Assembly: GCA_020310875.1 (NCBI GenBank)
Contig: CM035415.1
Location: 195,114,432-195,178,431 of the forward strand
Source of the DNA: Ceratopteris richardii
Lineage: Eukaryota > Streptophyta > Polypodiopsida > Polypodiales > Pteridaceae
Direction: 5' to 3'
Length of the DNA stretch: 64,000 nt
Shown: positions 40,452-52,700 of the stretch, in pieces
Layout of the letters: the number at the start of each line of letters is the position of its first letter
Numbering within the stretch: position 1 is the first letter of the stretch
Made by a program: the position numbers and the translations under genes
Notes under the pieces: generated by a model
The model's input: only the letters and a program-made list of their open reading frames with translations
Told to the model about the DNA's origin: nothing
Database searches by the model: none

Positions 40452-43409
40452 ATCAATTGAGGTTTCTCCTTTCTTCTTTATACCTGCCATGTCTTTAAAC
40501 TTCTGTAGCTTTGGTCCATCCAAGCTCTTTGTAAGCATATCAGCTATCTGATCTTTTGTTGAAGTATGTATGACTTCAATCTCCTTATCCATCACCTTCT
40601 CTCTTAGAAAGTGATACTGTATTTCAATATGTTTGGTCCTGGCATGAAAAACAGGATTAGCAGCTAAATACAATGAACTCATGTTATCTCCATATATAAT
40701 TGGTATCCCATGCACAATGTCAAAACTCTTCATCAATGTCTTGACCCAAATTACTTCCTTTGCAGCTTCAACCATGCCTTTATATTCTGCTTTTGTAGAA
40801 GATAAAGCAACTGTATGTTGCTTCTTGGAACACCATGAGATAAGTTTATCTCCCACATAACACATATATCCAAAGGTTGACCTTCTGTCATCTGGGTTAC
40901 CTGCCCAATCTGCATCACTATAAATTTTGATATTTGTATCTGAGGTAAACCCATAATACAAACCTTCATTGAGTGTACCCTTAATGTACCTCAACACTCT
41001 TTGACCTGCAATCCAATGCTCTTTTCTAGGACAATGCATGAATTGAGACAAAACTCCAACTGCATATGATAAATCAGGTCTAGTTAAAGTAGCATAGATA
41101 AGGCTACCAACCAAACTCTGATATTGTCTCATGTCCTTAAAATCTTCACCTCCAAACTTACTCAATTTATGATTCACCTCCATTGGTGTAGGTGCTACCC
41201 TGCAATCATCCATTTTAAACTTGATTAACAAGTTCTTCAAATACCTTTCTTGGGTCACAAATACTCCATGTTGAGTATATGTAATCTCCATGCCCAAGAA
41301 GTATGACAAGTCTCCCAAGTCACTTATCTTGAACTCCTTTTCCATTTGCCTCTTGAGTCTTTGTATTCCTTCTTCATCTGTACCTGTAAGGATTATATCA
41401 TCAACATATATGCACATGTATATGAAACCATTATCACTTGCTTTGACAAGCAAGCTACTATCTGCTTTAGACACCTGAAATCCAAGTTCCTTTAGGAACT
41501 TCACAAGTCTATAGTTCCATGCCCTTGGGGCCTGCTTCAAGCCATACAAAGCTCTCTTGAGCTTGCACACATGATCTGGATACCTTTTATCTCTGAACCC
41601 TTGAGGTTGCTCCATGAATACATCATCTGAAATATAACCATTCAAAAAAGCATTTTTCACATCAAGTTGACATAACTTCCAACCTTTACATGCAGCAATA
41701 GCAATAAGTGTCCTGATGGTTGTCATCTTTGCCACAGGACTATAAGTCTCATCATAGTCAACACCATAAGTCTGAGCAAACCCTTTGACAACAAGTCTAG
41801 CTTTGTATCTAGACACTCTTCCATCTGCAAATCTCTTGGTCTTGTAGACCCACTTGCATCCAATGATTTTCTGACTATTTGGTTTTGGAACCAAATCCCA
41901 TGTTTGATTCTCCAATAGTGCATCATATTCTTCCTGCATAGCTTTCTCCCATTTTTCCTTACCTTTTGCCTCTTCATATGTAGAAGGGTCTTCATCTGTA
42001 TTTACCATATAAGCATAATCTTTTGTGGCCAAAAATGAAGTATCATAACTATACCTTGTAGGTTGCCACTTATTCCTTGTAGACCTCCTAAGCTCTCCAC
42101 TTCTTGAGGTTTCTGGTTCTTCATGTTCAGGATCAAATCTTGGGGCTTCTTCCACTTCAACCTGCACTTCATTATTCTCTTGTTCATTAAATATCTGAAC
42201 CTTTGATTTACCTTTCCTTTGGCTCACTTCTTCTTCATCACCTGTATTGATATTGATTGTACCTGCATACCAAGTGCTTTGCTCATCAAATGTAACATCT
42301 TTAGAAACCATGAATTGTTTTGTAGATGGACTCCACAATCTATAGCCCATCTGCTTATCATCATAACCAATGAAAACATATTTTTCAGCTTTAGGCTCCA
42401 ACTTGTGCCTTAATTGTGATGGCACATATGCATATGCCACATATCCAAAAACTCTGCAATGATCCAAGGTAGGTCTCTTACCCCACCAAGCCTCATATGG
42501 TGTCATACCCTGCAAGGCTTTACATGGTAACCTATTGACCAAATAAGTGGCTGTATTTACAGCCTCAGCCCACAAATAATTAGGGCAATTTTTCTCCTTC
42601 ATCATGGATCTTACAAACTCAACAAGTGTTCTATTTCTCCTTTCTGCAACACCATTTTGTTGAGGAGAGTACCTACAAGTAACTTCTCTTTTTATACCTG
42701 CATTCCATAAGTAATCACTGAACTCATTAGAGAAATACTCTCCCCCTCCATCTGACCTTAGTCTTTTCAACTTATGACCTGTAATTCTTTCTACATATGC
42801 ATGATAGTGTTTAAATGTATTAAACACTTCTGACTTATCTTTGATCACATAGATAGTGATCCATCTAGTAGCATCATCAACATAAATCACATAGTACCTT
42901 GACCCATTTATACTGAAATCCTTTGATGGTCCCCACACATCTGTGTGTACCAACTCAAGCTTCTCTGAGTGCATAAAACCATGCTTGGAGTAAGAGTTCT
43001 TATGAGCCTTACCTAATTGACATGCCTCACATTTGTATGTCATATGTTGACCTGCAACATTAGGCAATCCAAGCACTGAACCATTGTTAACCATATCTTT
43101 AATACCTCTTTCATTGAAATGTCCAAGCCTCTTGTGCCAAAGATCTAACTCAGAAATCTTATGTCCTCCATATGTGAACATAGCATGACCAATATTGCCT
43201 TGAATCTTCAATGTAAATAATCTTCCTTCCTTTTTCCCTGAAACAATCTGTTTATACCCTTGGCTAGGGTCTTCCACATATACTCCATCATTAGTGAATC
43301 TTACTTCATATCCCTTTTCAACAATTTGTCCTACACTTATCAAATTCTTAGGGATTGTAGGAACATACAAGACCTTACTCAATAAGGTGCTACCATCCTT
43401 GGCCTTCAC
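40446..43409 (-). CDS. pol: Element H pol: protease end, integrase, RT and RNase H
   Basis: 987 residues are open. The order is end of protease (KVLYVPTIPKNLISVGQI), GAG_pre-integrase zinc region (LWHKRLGHFNERG), integrase core (LVHTDVWGPSKD, RLRSDGGGEYFS, GVAERRNR), reverse transcriptase (CKWVYKTKR to YFLGMEITY) with YVDD at 41408-41397, and RNase H (DADWAGNPDDRRSTFGY, ALSSTKAEYK). This is the copia order with integrase before RT. The Met at 43409 is only the first after an in-frame TGA (43412-43410); the true protein is a fusion with gag upstream. Confidence 0.93.
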   Translation of the reverse strand: MKAKDGSTLLSKVLYVPTIPKNLISVGQIVEKGYEVRFTNDGVYVEDPSQGYKQIVSGKKEGRLFTLKIQGNIGHAMFTYGGHKISELDLWHKRLGHFNERGIKDMVNNGSVLGLPNVAGQHMTYKCEACQLGKAHKNSYSKHGFMHSEKLELVHTDVWGPSKDFSINGSRYYVIYVDDATRWITIYVIKDKSEVFNTFKHYHAYVERITGHKLKRLRSDGGGEYFSNEFSDYLWNAGIKREVTCRYSPQQNGVAERRNRTLVEFVRSMMKEKNCPNYLWAEAVNTATYLVNRLPCKALQGMTPYEAWWGKRPTLDHCRVFGYVAYAYVPSQLRHKLEPKAEKYVFIGYDDKQMGYRLWSPSTKQFMVSKDVTFDEQSTWYAGTININTGDEEEVSQRKGKSKVQIFNEQENNEVQVEVEEAPRFDPEHEEPETSRSGELRRSTRNKWQPTRYSYDTSFLATKDYAYMVNTDEDPSTYEEAKGKEKWEKAMQEEYDALLENQTWDLVPKPNSQKIIGCKWVYKTKRFADGRVSRYKARLVVKGFAQTYGVDYDETYSPVAKMTTIRTLIAIAACKGWKLCQLDVKNAFLNGYISDDVFMEQPQGFRDKRYPDHVCKLKRALYGLKQAPRAWNYRLVKFLKELGFQVSKADSSLLVKASDNGFIYMCIYVDDIILTGTDEEGIQRLKRQMEKEFKISDLGDLSYFLGMEITYTQHGVFVTQERYLKNLLIKFKMDDCRVAPTPMEVNHKLSKFGGEDFKDMRQYQSLVGSLIYATLTRPDLSYAVGVLSQFMHCPRKEHWIAGQRVLRYIKGTLNEGLYYGFTSDTNIKIYSDADWAGNPDDRRSTFGYMCYVGDKLISWCSKKQHTVALSSTKAEYKGMVEAAKEVIWVKTLMKSFDIVHGIPIIYGDNMSSLYLAANPVFHARTKHIEIQYHFLREKVMDKEIEVIHTSTKDQIADMLTKSLDGPKLQKFKDMAGIKKKGETSIDD

Positions 43410-44612
43410 TCATCCAATTGACTTCACATTGTGCTTTGTGTTGTCACCTGTCTGAACAACATGATTAAAAACATTATTCTCCAAATCAGTCATCAAGGAT
43501 ATATTACCACTCAGGTGATTGCTACACCCTGAGTCAATGTAGAAGACTCTCTGATCTTCACTCTGCCTTTCACAAGTTGCATTCATTATCAATGTTGAAT
43601 CCTCCTTTTGATCTGAAGCATAATTGTAGTAGGTGTTGTTATATTGTTGACTTTGGAATCCTCTACCTGCATTTCTTCCAAAGTAACTCCTACCACCTCT
43701 GCCTCTGAAATTACCTCTTTGATTTTTGCCACCTCTTCCTCTTGAGTTATAATTTTGATTATATCCATTATTACTCTGAGTATTATGCCAACAATCATTA
43801 GCTAAGTGATTTTTCTTACCACAAATCCAGCAAGCTTTGCCTTCATCCTTGTTATTTCTGCCTCTTCCTCTACCTTTGCCACCTCCTCTTCCTCTTAGGA
43901 AGTTGGCTTGAGTAGTTGTTCCTTCATCTTCACCTGCTTGTTGTTTTCCTTTGCTATTCTTCTTCTTGTCCTTTGAGTACATTGCATGACCTGCACTCTT
44001 GTCACCATCTCCTTTAACATCCTGCTCAAATGTTAGCATATGACCTAGCAATTGATTTAAATCAGGAGTGAAATGGTCAAGTGATAATTCTGTAGACAAA
44101 ATGAATGGCTTCCATTTGTCATCACCTCTCAAACCTGTAAGGATTTGCCTTACCAATTTATCCTCCTCAATGTCCTCATCAACAGCTCCTAATGCATCTG
44201 CAATGTCTTTCATCCTTGTTACATAGTCTGAAATAGATTGAGAGGCCTTCTTCTTAAAAGTTGTAAACTCTGCCCATAAGGATGCCTTCCTTGACTTTGT
44301 AGTATTCTGGAAATGCTCCTCCAAAGCATTCCAAATATCAGTTGCACTTTCAAGACCTCGAATATGAGGTAACAAGTAATCATTGACTGCCATATAGATA
44401 ATGCTCCTAGCTTGAGCATCTTTCTTCATCCAATTTTTCAAATCTGCTAACTCTTCCCTAGTTGGAACACTAGGATCTCAGAACTGTGGCTTCTCTTCTT
44501 CTCCTGTGATGTAAGCAATTAAATCTTTGCTCATAAGATGAGCTTCCATCCTCATTGACCATGCAGGATAGTTTTCCCTATCCAATTTCTCTATCTGTAG
44601 AGAATCTCCCAT
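43410..44612 (-). pseudogene. gag: Element H gag and protease start (two TGA stops)
   Basis: The start is the ATG at 44612 (MGDSLQIEKLDRENYPAW), homologous to E gag. TGA stops lie at 44480-44478 and 43412-43410; the first is followed by more Gag in the same frame, so 44441 is not the real start. The protein has the copia Gag helical region, an RG-rich stretch, the zinc knuckle CWICGKKNHLANDC near 43830 and the protease motif IDSGCSNHLSGN near 43535. Both stops could be C-to-T changes in CGA codons, but the original codons cannot be proved from this copy. Confidence 0.88.
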
Positions 44613-44820
44613 CTTCTGTCTACCTGAGTATTGAAATCTTCAAGCTTTATGAACAATATATGTACCTTTACTTCGAATTAGACTCCTTTTGTCCTTCTTG
44701 ATGTCGTATGGTCTCCTCCTCTTGCTTTGCCTTCAAACTTTCACCTTTTAGTTCTTCAATTGTTGAATTTCTTGAATCTGCAGCAGTCGGGACCTTCCTT
44801 TCCTTGATTTGATATCTCCT

Positions 44821-44832
44821 GCTCTGATACCA
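44821..44832 (-). promoter_or_regulatory. Primer binding site of H (initiator tRNA-Met)
   Basis: On the minus strand TGGTATCAGAGC lies one base inside the 5' LTR, the usual copia arrangement. Confidence 0.95.
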
Positions 44833-44833
44833 C

Positions 44834-45856
44834 TGATGGAGAGTGTTAATCTCCAAAAGAATAACCTACTCTTGAATTTAGAACACCTCTATATCAAGAG
44901 TAAGTCAAAACCTTCACTAAATTAGAGGTCCAATCTCCAAATTATCAAAATTTGACAAATTCTGTGAAGAAGATGAAACACAGAAAGTCTGCTGCACAAT
45001 TTCTTCTAATTGACCTATCAAATATGTAAAGTTTTCTATGAAATTTTGTATGGAGTGTTGCCTAGAGATTGCGCACCTCCTCCAAGTTAAAGTTCTTCAA
45101 AAGGTTTTGTATAACTTGAGAAATCAACTTCACAAGTTACCTATGTCTGAATCTGTACTTCTGAGAAGTCGATTTAGACACCCCTAACTTCTTAACTTCA
45201 ATTCTCTCAGTACAAACCCCGTTTAAGCAAATGCTTCTAGCCACGAGTAGATTACCTTCCAACTTAAAGATTAAGTGCTTTCTTGCACAAAACTTTAAAC
45301 TATGGAGTGAGAACTGACCAAAAGATTAAGATCGAAATTTGCGCCTGTTTCAGAGAACTGTGAACACTCAACACATATGAATGTTCCTACTTACAATTCT
45401 CCTAGCCTCTTTGCAATTAGACTCTGAAACTCAGGTCACAGGCTCATTAACTAACAACTTAGATATCCTCAAAAGGATTTCTCAATTGATCAAACACAGA
45501 TGGAGCAGACACGAAAAGATCGGGTGCAATATTTCTTCATTAACTCAGAAAAATTACAGTTGAGTGATGAGAGGAAACTCAACTAATTTTTCACATGTCT
45601 CATGACATCTATCTTCCTCATTCTTGACTTCTATCTATTCTCACATATGCTCTCATATCACGCCTCGACATTTTCATGGTATTTATAGATAAATTTGTAC
45701 AAGTCTATGACTAATCAAAGATCTAAGTGAACTATGTACATATGTGTACATTCCTCACATATTCTGAATGTGTCTTCCTTCCAAGCTTCAAGAATTGATC
45801 TCATCCTTCATTCTTTAGTCTTCAAACATTCAATTGGTGATTGATCTGCACCAACA
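44834..45856 (-). repeat. 5' LTR of element H
   Basis: The second 1023-base copy, followed by TSD GAGAG at 45857-45861. The same TATAAATA motif lies at 45687-45680 on the minus strand. Confidence 0.95.
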
Positions 45857-45861
45857 GAGAG

Positions 45862-46919
45862 GACACTCAAACAAATTTGCAGGGACCAAAGTGTACTTGG
45901 TTTGCCTAATATCACAAGGCAACACATGATTTATAAGTGTGAAGCTTGTCAACTCGGCAAGGCTCATAGACAACCTTTCAATAAGAAAGGATATATGTAT
46001 CAAAATCCTTTGGATCTAGTGCACACGGATGTGTGGGGTCCAAGTAAGGAGCCATCTATATCAGGCTCAAGATATTATGTGTCTTTCATAGATGATTGTA
46101 GCAGGTGGACCATTCTGTTTTTCATGAAGCACAAGGATGAAGTGTTTAATTGCTTTAAGAAGTATATTGCTCTTGTTGAAAACCAAACAGGTAGGACTTT
46201 GAAAAGACTCAGATCAGATGGTGGAGGAGAATACTTCTCTTCTGAATTTGATGCCTTCTTGCATGAAAGAGGCATTAAAAGGGAAGTCACTACAAGGTAT
46301 ACACCCGAACTCAATGGTGTAGCAGAGAGGAGGAACAGAGCTATTGTCGAAGCTGCAAGGTCCATGCTCAACGAAAAGGGATTGCCAAACTACCTATGGG
46401 CAGAGGCTGTGTCGACAGCCACATATCTCATAAATAGACTTCCATCTAAGTCACTAGATGGAACCACTCCATATGAAGTGTGGAATGGAAGAAGACCTAG
46501 TCTAGAGCATTGCAAAATCTTTGGATGCTTAGCCTATGCTCACATTCCTTCTCAAGTAAGAGGGAAATTGGATCCCAAGGCAGAGAAGTGTGTATTTATT
46601 GGTTATGACCAAAACCAAAAAGGATATAGATTGTACAATCCAACCAATAAAGGATTTTCTGTGAGTAGAGATGTAATTTTTGATGAAAACAAATCATGGT
46701 TTGATGATGACAGGAAAGTGAAGCTGCCATATGACTTGGATGAAGACTTTCCATCACTTCAACCAAAGGAGCCAAAGCAGATTGAAGAAAGTGATTCGGA
46801 GATTGACATAGAAGACTTGGAAAGACTAAAGCTATGGAAGAACAAAGGTAAAGCAAAGATGCAGGATGCTACATATGGACCGGAGAGCTCACATCAACCA
46901 CTTAGAAGGTCTTAAAGGG
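45862..46919 (+). pseudogene. pol: Element E integrase (interrupted by D, one stop)
   Basis: This completes the zinc region (YKCEACQLGKAHRQPF) and carries the rve-type core with D in LVHTDVWGPS, D in RLRSDGGGEYFS and E in GVAERRNR, the copia D,D35E layout. A conserved YRLYNPTNK segment follows. TAA at 46913-46915 stops the frame six bases before D begins. The frame continues open after D. Confidence 0.9.
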
Positions 46920-47605
46920 TGTTGGAGCTGGAGCTGAAGGATTGACAAGACAAGGAAGCACAAGAAGAGAGTCCGAGAGAAGAGAAGGCCCAAGCAGACA
47001 AGGAAGTCAACGAAGACCCGGCAAGTAGGCCAACAATTTTTCAAGAAGAAGCACTTATGAACATTCACGCAGATTTAGCACTAAGGCAACCTTAATCTTT
47101 CAAAACCTCTACACCCATTAAAAGTGATTATCATCACTAAGAACCATTGTAAATATCATTTCATCTTTTTGTAGCTCCATTTTGTGCAAGCCAAGGAGTC
47201 CTTGAGCTTGAGGAGCATTAGAAGTATCTACCTGCCAAATTTCGTATTTTTTAGATATCGTTTGAGCCCTCAAATAAGCCCTGGAACCTAATTGTTAACT
47301 AGGCCGGACACTAGGTCTGGACAGGGCCAAAACTTAGCCAAAAACTATAAAAAGAGCTAGAGAGCTCATTTTGGGGGGGAGATTGTAATTAAAACGAACT
47401 TGTAAGAGCATTTTGAAAGTAATCTAAAAGCTCCATTGATTCTCACTCTTTGTCTTGCCGTGTGTGCACGTGTGTGTGTATGTGTGTGCATGCTTGTGTG
47501 CTTCTCACTCACGCACTTGTGCCGCCACTTGCTCAAGGTCTTCATACCATCCTCACGTCTTCCCGGATTGACATTAAAGGAGGTGCTACTCATCATTGAG
47601 CTACA
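46920..47605 (+). repeat. 5' LTR of element D
   Basis: It spans TGTTGGAGCTGG...GAGCTACA, with TSD AAGGG at 46915-46919. TATAAAAA at 47346-47353 is a likely promoter. A GT-rich stretch lies near 47460-47500. Confidence 0.96.
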
Positions 47606-47613
47606 CCAAATTT

Positions 47614-47631
47614 TGGCGCCGTTGCCGGGGA
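47614..47631 (+). promoter_or_regulatory. Primer binding site of D (tRNA-Asp type)
   Basis: TGGCGCCGTTGCCGGGGA is an 18-base match to the 3' end of plant tRNA-Asp, eight bases after the LTR. Confidence 0.95.
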
Positions 47632-49459
47632 TCGAGCTTTGAGGACGAGCGTGTGATGGTAAGACGTAGAGTTGACGCGTTGGAGTTGTAGGTATTTTCT
47701 TCACTCTCATCGATTTTCTTTTACTTTCTTCACCATTTTCATCACCATCATCATCATCACCATCTCCCACCTCCATCTCCATCATCGCGAAAAGTTTCAG
47801 TTTTGATCATATCACCATCTCCACCTCATTTCCTCCATTCCACTTGTGAGAGAGAGCGAGAGAGCGATATTGCTTGCACTGTTTTTGCATGTTGTTGTGA
47901 TTCTTGCAGGTACTGCCATCATCATCATCCCCAGCACGCTGCGCGCAGGTACGAAATTCGAAGAAACTGTCTCGCAGTCGCAGGCTTCTGTCGATCGCGA
48001 CTGACAGAAATTTCTGACTTTTCACAAAAGTGAGTACACCACTAGAACAAGCACAAGGAGCACCTTCCAAAACACTAAAAACAGTAGAAAAATTCCGAGG
48101 TTTTCTGTCAATCGCGACCGACAGCTTCTGTCAATCGCGATTGACAGACCCTGTCAATCGCGACCGACAGCCTCTGTCAATCGCGATCGACAGACCTCCA
48201 TGATCGACTGACTGCCACGTAGGACCCTGTCAATCGCGATTGATACCGTCCATCGCGATCGACAGCCACGACCGACACCTCTGTCAATCACGATTGATAC
48301 CGTCGATCGCGATTGACTGAAATTCCACGATTGATTGACTTTAGCGCGTAGCCACGTGTCCATCGCGACTGATAGGCCCCCGATTGACTGAAATCTCGGC
48401 GAAAATTCCGGAAAACGTGTCGATCGTGATTGATACTGTCGATCGCGATTGACAGCCACGATCGACTCTGTCGATCGCGATTGACACTGTCAATCGCGAC
48501 TGACAGCCCCGACGGACACCTCTGTCAATCGCGATTGACAGACCCGTCGATCGCGATTGACAGGCTTTTCGGCCAAAAAATTAGGGTTTTTTATTTCAAA
48601 ATTTGGGGCAATTTTTGGGGCACAATAGTCAATCCATTAGCATTTTTGAGGTTCCTACACTTGTGTCTTGGAGAAAATCTTAGGATCTGTCAGCCAGTTG
48701 AATCCTGTTTTAACCCCCTAAACCCTGAACAGTCATAACTTTTCCATACGAAATCCATTTTTTGAGCTCCTGGGCTTGTCGGAAAGCTCGTGGCATATAC
48801 TACACGCCCTCAACTGTTTTTTATAAAGATAATGCGTTGATTTTCAGATAGTGTGAATTGAAGTTGACCATATCAAGGGGGATCAAAGTCAGGGGTTCTT
48901 AGGATTGCTTTCTTGAAAATCACTATACAAGTTTGTGTTTGTGCTACCTGAATGAAAATCATTGGTTCTGTCTTTGGAGTTTAAGTCTTGAGCTAACTTT
49001 GGAACTCTTACAGATCTATTGAGAGCATCGCAAGGCGTTTTGAGCAAGTGTAAGTGCAAGCTTGGGAACACACTTCCTGGGCATTCAAAGGCAACCAAGC
49101 AGGAAACAAAAAGGTTGGAAATTCTCAACTCCCCTTGTCAATCCCTAGCTTAAGCTAAGAACGATCAGAGGTAGGAGTAAGCCAGGGCGACGGTAGGCAA
49201 TTATCAAGTTGAAGACTACCTAGAAACTCAAGTTCAAGATAAAAACATAATCTCTGTACTGTCGATAACCTTAAGGTAAAGAACCTAACCGGGAACGATC
49301 AACCTGAAAGTGCGCAGAACATTCAAGTATTCCTGACGACGAAATATCAGACAAGACCTTAAACACGAGAAATAACTAAAAAGAATCAAGTGACTGATAC
49401 CAATTGATCGGCAACGAGGTTGTACTCTAGGCAAAAAATTGGGTTAATCAGTTAGGCAT
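47632..49459 (+). other. Leader region of element D
   Basis: About 1.8 kb precede gag. ATC-rich simple sequence (47735-47780) is followed by the palindrome array (47985-48570). Then comes unique sequence with no gene. CTTACAG at about 49013 resembles the GTTACAG end of the B2 leader and could be a 3' splice site. Confidence 0.65.
47985..48570 (+). repeat. Palindromic repeat array in the leader of D
   Basis: Roughly 20 copies of CTGTCAATCGCGA[TC]TGACAG-like words are strung together. The perfect 20-base palindrome CTGTCAATCGCGATTGACAG occurs at 48128-48147. Variants change outer bases (GTCGATCGCGATTGACAG) or insert ACCGTC. Several units carry the ATCGCGAT or TCGCGA core; others have TCGTGA or TCACGA. 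Confidence 0.92.
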
Positions 49460-49711
49460 ATGAACCTTAGATCAGGACGACACCTAGCAAGAGAGAGACA
49501 AAGCCTTAGGTCTTCAGAGGCTAGTGTCAATCATACTGCAAGGTCTTGGGCCCAGCAGTTGAGTCACCACTCTCATTACCCTAGCTCGGATACCAGTGAA
49601 TCAGGGATGTCTCAAGGCATGGACAGACCTACGGGAAGTTCAGGTGTGCCTTACCTGTACAGGGTAGAAGGCCCTTACAAAACGCAGCTAGAGTACCTTA
49701 GGACCAACTGA
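49460..49711 (+). pseudogene. gag: Element D gag N-terminus before the first stop
   Basis: The first 83 codons of gag begin MNLRSGRHLARERQ, matching the starts in A and C. TGA at 49709-49711 falls where A reads on through LEYVNTN. The frame resumes without shift, so this is a nonsense change. The segment is Ser/Arg-rich. Confidence 0.85.
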
Positions 49712-49750
49712 TTAGGTGCTAGCATCTATGAGGACGGCCTAGGAAGATCC

Positions 49751-52700
49751 GTGGTCCAGATTAGAAATCCTGATCAATCCATTGGACTAGAGCACCCAGC
49801 TGTCAAGTTCGAAAACGGTGCATACCTGGACAAAGAAGGAACTATATATGTAGTCACTAGTCACCCGGATAGGACAGATGAATTTGGTAATGTAATCTTA
49901 GAAGCGGACTTAGGTGACCTAGAACAAGGGAACATGGGTGCGGAACCTAGAACCCCTCGAGGTAAATCGGTTCTCACTAGGATTATCACGCCTGAGTGGG
50001 TCCCCCAAGACAACAAGAGCATAGAGTTGCTCCTCAATCGAGAAACTGATGAAGCCTTTTGGAGGTATAAATCCAATCAGCCAACTGATATAGGAAATAT
50101 CATGATCTATGAGTTCAAGGATCCGGATAGCCCAGGCAGAGTGACCTACTTAGATCATGCTTCAGAACGGATCTTTGTGGTGACAGAAAATGATAGGCAT
50201 GCTTACACTTGGAAGGGTGAATTTATTTTCCCTCAACCAAGATCAAATGTATCCTATGGTCACCCTGGGGCTGGAACTTCCCAAGCTCATGGTACGCAAA
50301 GAGACAGAAGTAGAGATAGACCAGAAGTAAGTTTTGCCAACCCAGTGGGCAGAGAAAGAACGAGAACAGAGACGAATAGGGTAGAACCTGAGATGCATAG
50401 AGCCCACAGGAACCAAAGAAACGTAGATGGATTCCCTCTGCCGAGGCCTAGAGAGCACACAAGAACTTTGAGACCCACCCAACTAGTTAAGTCCATGAAG
50501 AATTACTTTGACGGCACAGGAGATCCCTATGATCATGTGGCTGAGTTCAAGCAAGTCTTGAGAGCTGAACAAGTGGAAGATCTGTTCACGCAGTACAATG
50601 CCTTTGGTCTAACCCTTGGGAACACAGCACTTACATGGTTTCAACCATTAGATGAGCGTCAGTTCAGGAGCATAGACCAACTCCTAGAGGCATTCATTGT
50701 AGAGTTCTCTAAGAGCGGCATACGACATAATACATCCTCATTGATTCACAGCTTCAAACAGACCCCCCAAGAGACTGTCAGATTGGCCGGAAGGAGATTT
50801 AGACAATATCTTGAAAGGTGCCCTATTTCGGAGCTACCCACATCCGCTAAACAAGTAGCCTTATTCCTTGATGGATTGTTGAGTACAAAATTGAGATCCT
50901 ATGTGTATCTGAAGGACCCTAGGACTATAGAAGAGTGTGTACGCATGTGCATTGACATTGAAGATAACCTAGGGGAAGAACTAGAGCTTTCCAAAATCTA
51001 CAAAGATTCAGATAGTGCATCTAGTCACTCTTCCACGCAGTCCACATCAATTGAGGAACTTGCCGAAAAAGTAGCTCAGAAATTAGGTGTAACTAGCAAA
51101 CAAATCCCAAGGTTTGCTCCAGCGAAGAGGTGCTATACATGCGGTGGCGACCACATGGCAAACGTGTGCCCCATTATGGCTCAACCCCAGGTCAATCCAA
51201 ATAGCCAATATTGCACCATAGAACGGAAGTACACAAACCACACTGCACAAGATTGCGCATACAACAAGCAGGCTGTTAGGCAACCCTACCCTCAGCCCTA
51301 CCAACAAGGCAGATACCAGAACCAGTACCCTCCACCACCACAATATGCTAGACCCCAACAAACCTACCAACCACAATATCAGGCCCAACAGAGACCCCAA
51401 CCGGTGCTAGCTCAACAGCCTCCAAACCCCGCTAACGTGATTCCAGTAAAGTATGCTGTGGCAGAAGAAAACCTGAATAGGGCCATAGTACCAGTAACCC
51501 CATTGATCTCAGAAAGTGACCCGAGTGACCATAGCTTTGATTCTACCCATGTTGATAGTCCCCAGGCTTACTACATGCAGTCGCCAGAACATGGTGAGTC
51601 CTACTATAGTGAAGAACCGAGTGAACCTAGTTGGGAGTCAGACTACACAAATGTCATGTATGCAAACCCCAACCCTAGGCCTCAACCTAGGCAGGTACGA
51701 CCACCATTTCCTAGAGGACCATGCTACCGATGTCAGGGAGATCACTTCATTCGTGATTGTCCCTTACCTCCACCTACACAAAATCAGTCCGTGACGATCC
51801 AAGGCTTTTGCCAAGATTGTGGAAAAGAGCATCTCTTACGAGATTGCCCAAAGAACCCCAATAATATGCCAAAAATCACTCCTATCAATGTGATTGGGTT
51901 GGTTGTGGATGCCTCAGGAAGTGTCACTTCCACTACACCAATGCAGGTGGTTACTAGAGCTCAGGCATTGCAGCAAAACCAAGAGGCAAGCCAGGAAAAG
52001 GGCCCAGAGGCTAGTGAAACCGAGAGCGTGACAAAGAAAAGGACTAGAGCGTGGAAAGATAGTCGAGAAAGAATGAAAAGACAATGGGCTAAAAAGATGA
52101 GTGAGCTTGAGGAAAGCATAAGAGAAACCAAAGCGAGGATAACTGAACTCACAACTCAAACTCCCTCTCACATTATCCCGCCTCCACCACTCCCATCTCC
52201 ATCCGACCCACCACCTCCCCCACCGCCTCATCAAATCCCACCACCCCCTAGAGTAGGATCAGTCCTAGCTGATCCCACTCCCGAAGACCTAAACATGATG
52301 CTGAAAGCATATCAGGCCAGAATCCACGAAGGGCCAACCATAACCGATCATGAAAAATGCTACCCTAGAGCCGAGCTAGAGCTTGAACGAACCAAAATTT
52401 GTGCCAAAATGGTGGAATTGGCTCAGACCATGTTTGAAGCCAGCCGCCTCTTTAATATCTCTAGCTCAGCTAAGACGCAGTTACTCTTTAATGGACTGCT
52501 AGAACGAATAGAGAAGCTAATTGCACAATCAGAGAAGGAACCTGCCCCTCAAAGAGAGGAAAGGGCAAGAGAACGGATAAGCCAGCCTCTTCAGGAAGCC
52601 CATGTGCCTCCTCAAGAAGCTTATCTTCCGCCCCAAAAGTCACATGAGCCTCCCTCGAAAGCTTACGTACCTCCACAGGTGACCTACATTCCTTCTCAGA

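Larger units (their letters stand above)
39415..45856 (-). mobile_element. Element H: complete Ty1/copia retrotransposon
   Basis: Two 1023-base LTRs, a primer site for initiator tRNA-Met, one long gag-pol frame and a polypurine tract lie on the minus strand, flanked by GAGAG on both sides. LTRs differ at about nine sites by eye. Structurally complete, but two TGA codons interrupt the polyprotein. Confidence 0.96.

Noticed and set aside
47436..48033. Small ORFs in the D LTR and leader as host genes
   Set aside because: They cover GT-rich LTR, ATC repeats and palindrome array and have no conserved counterpart.
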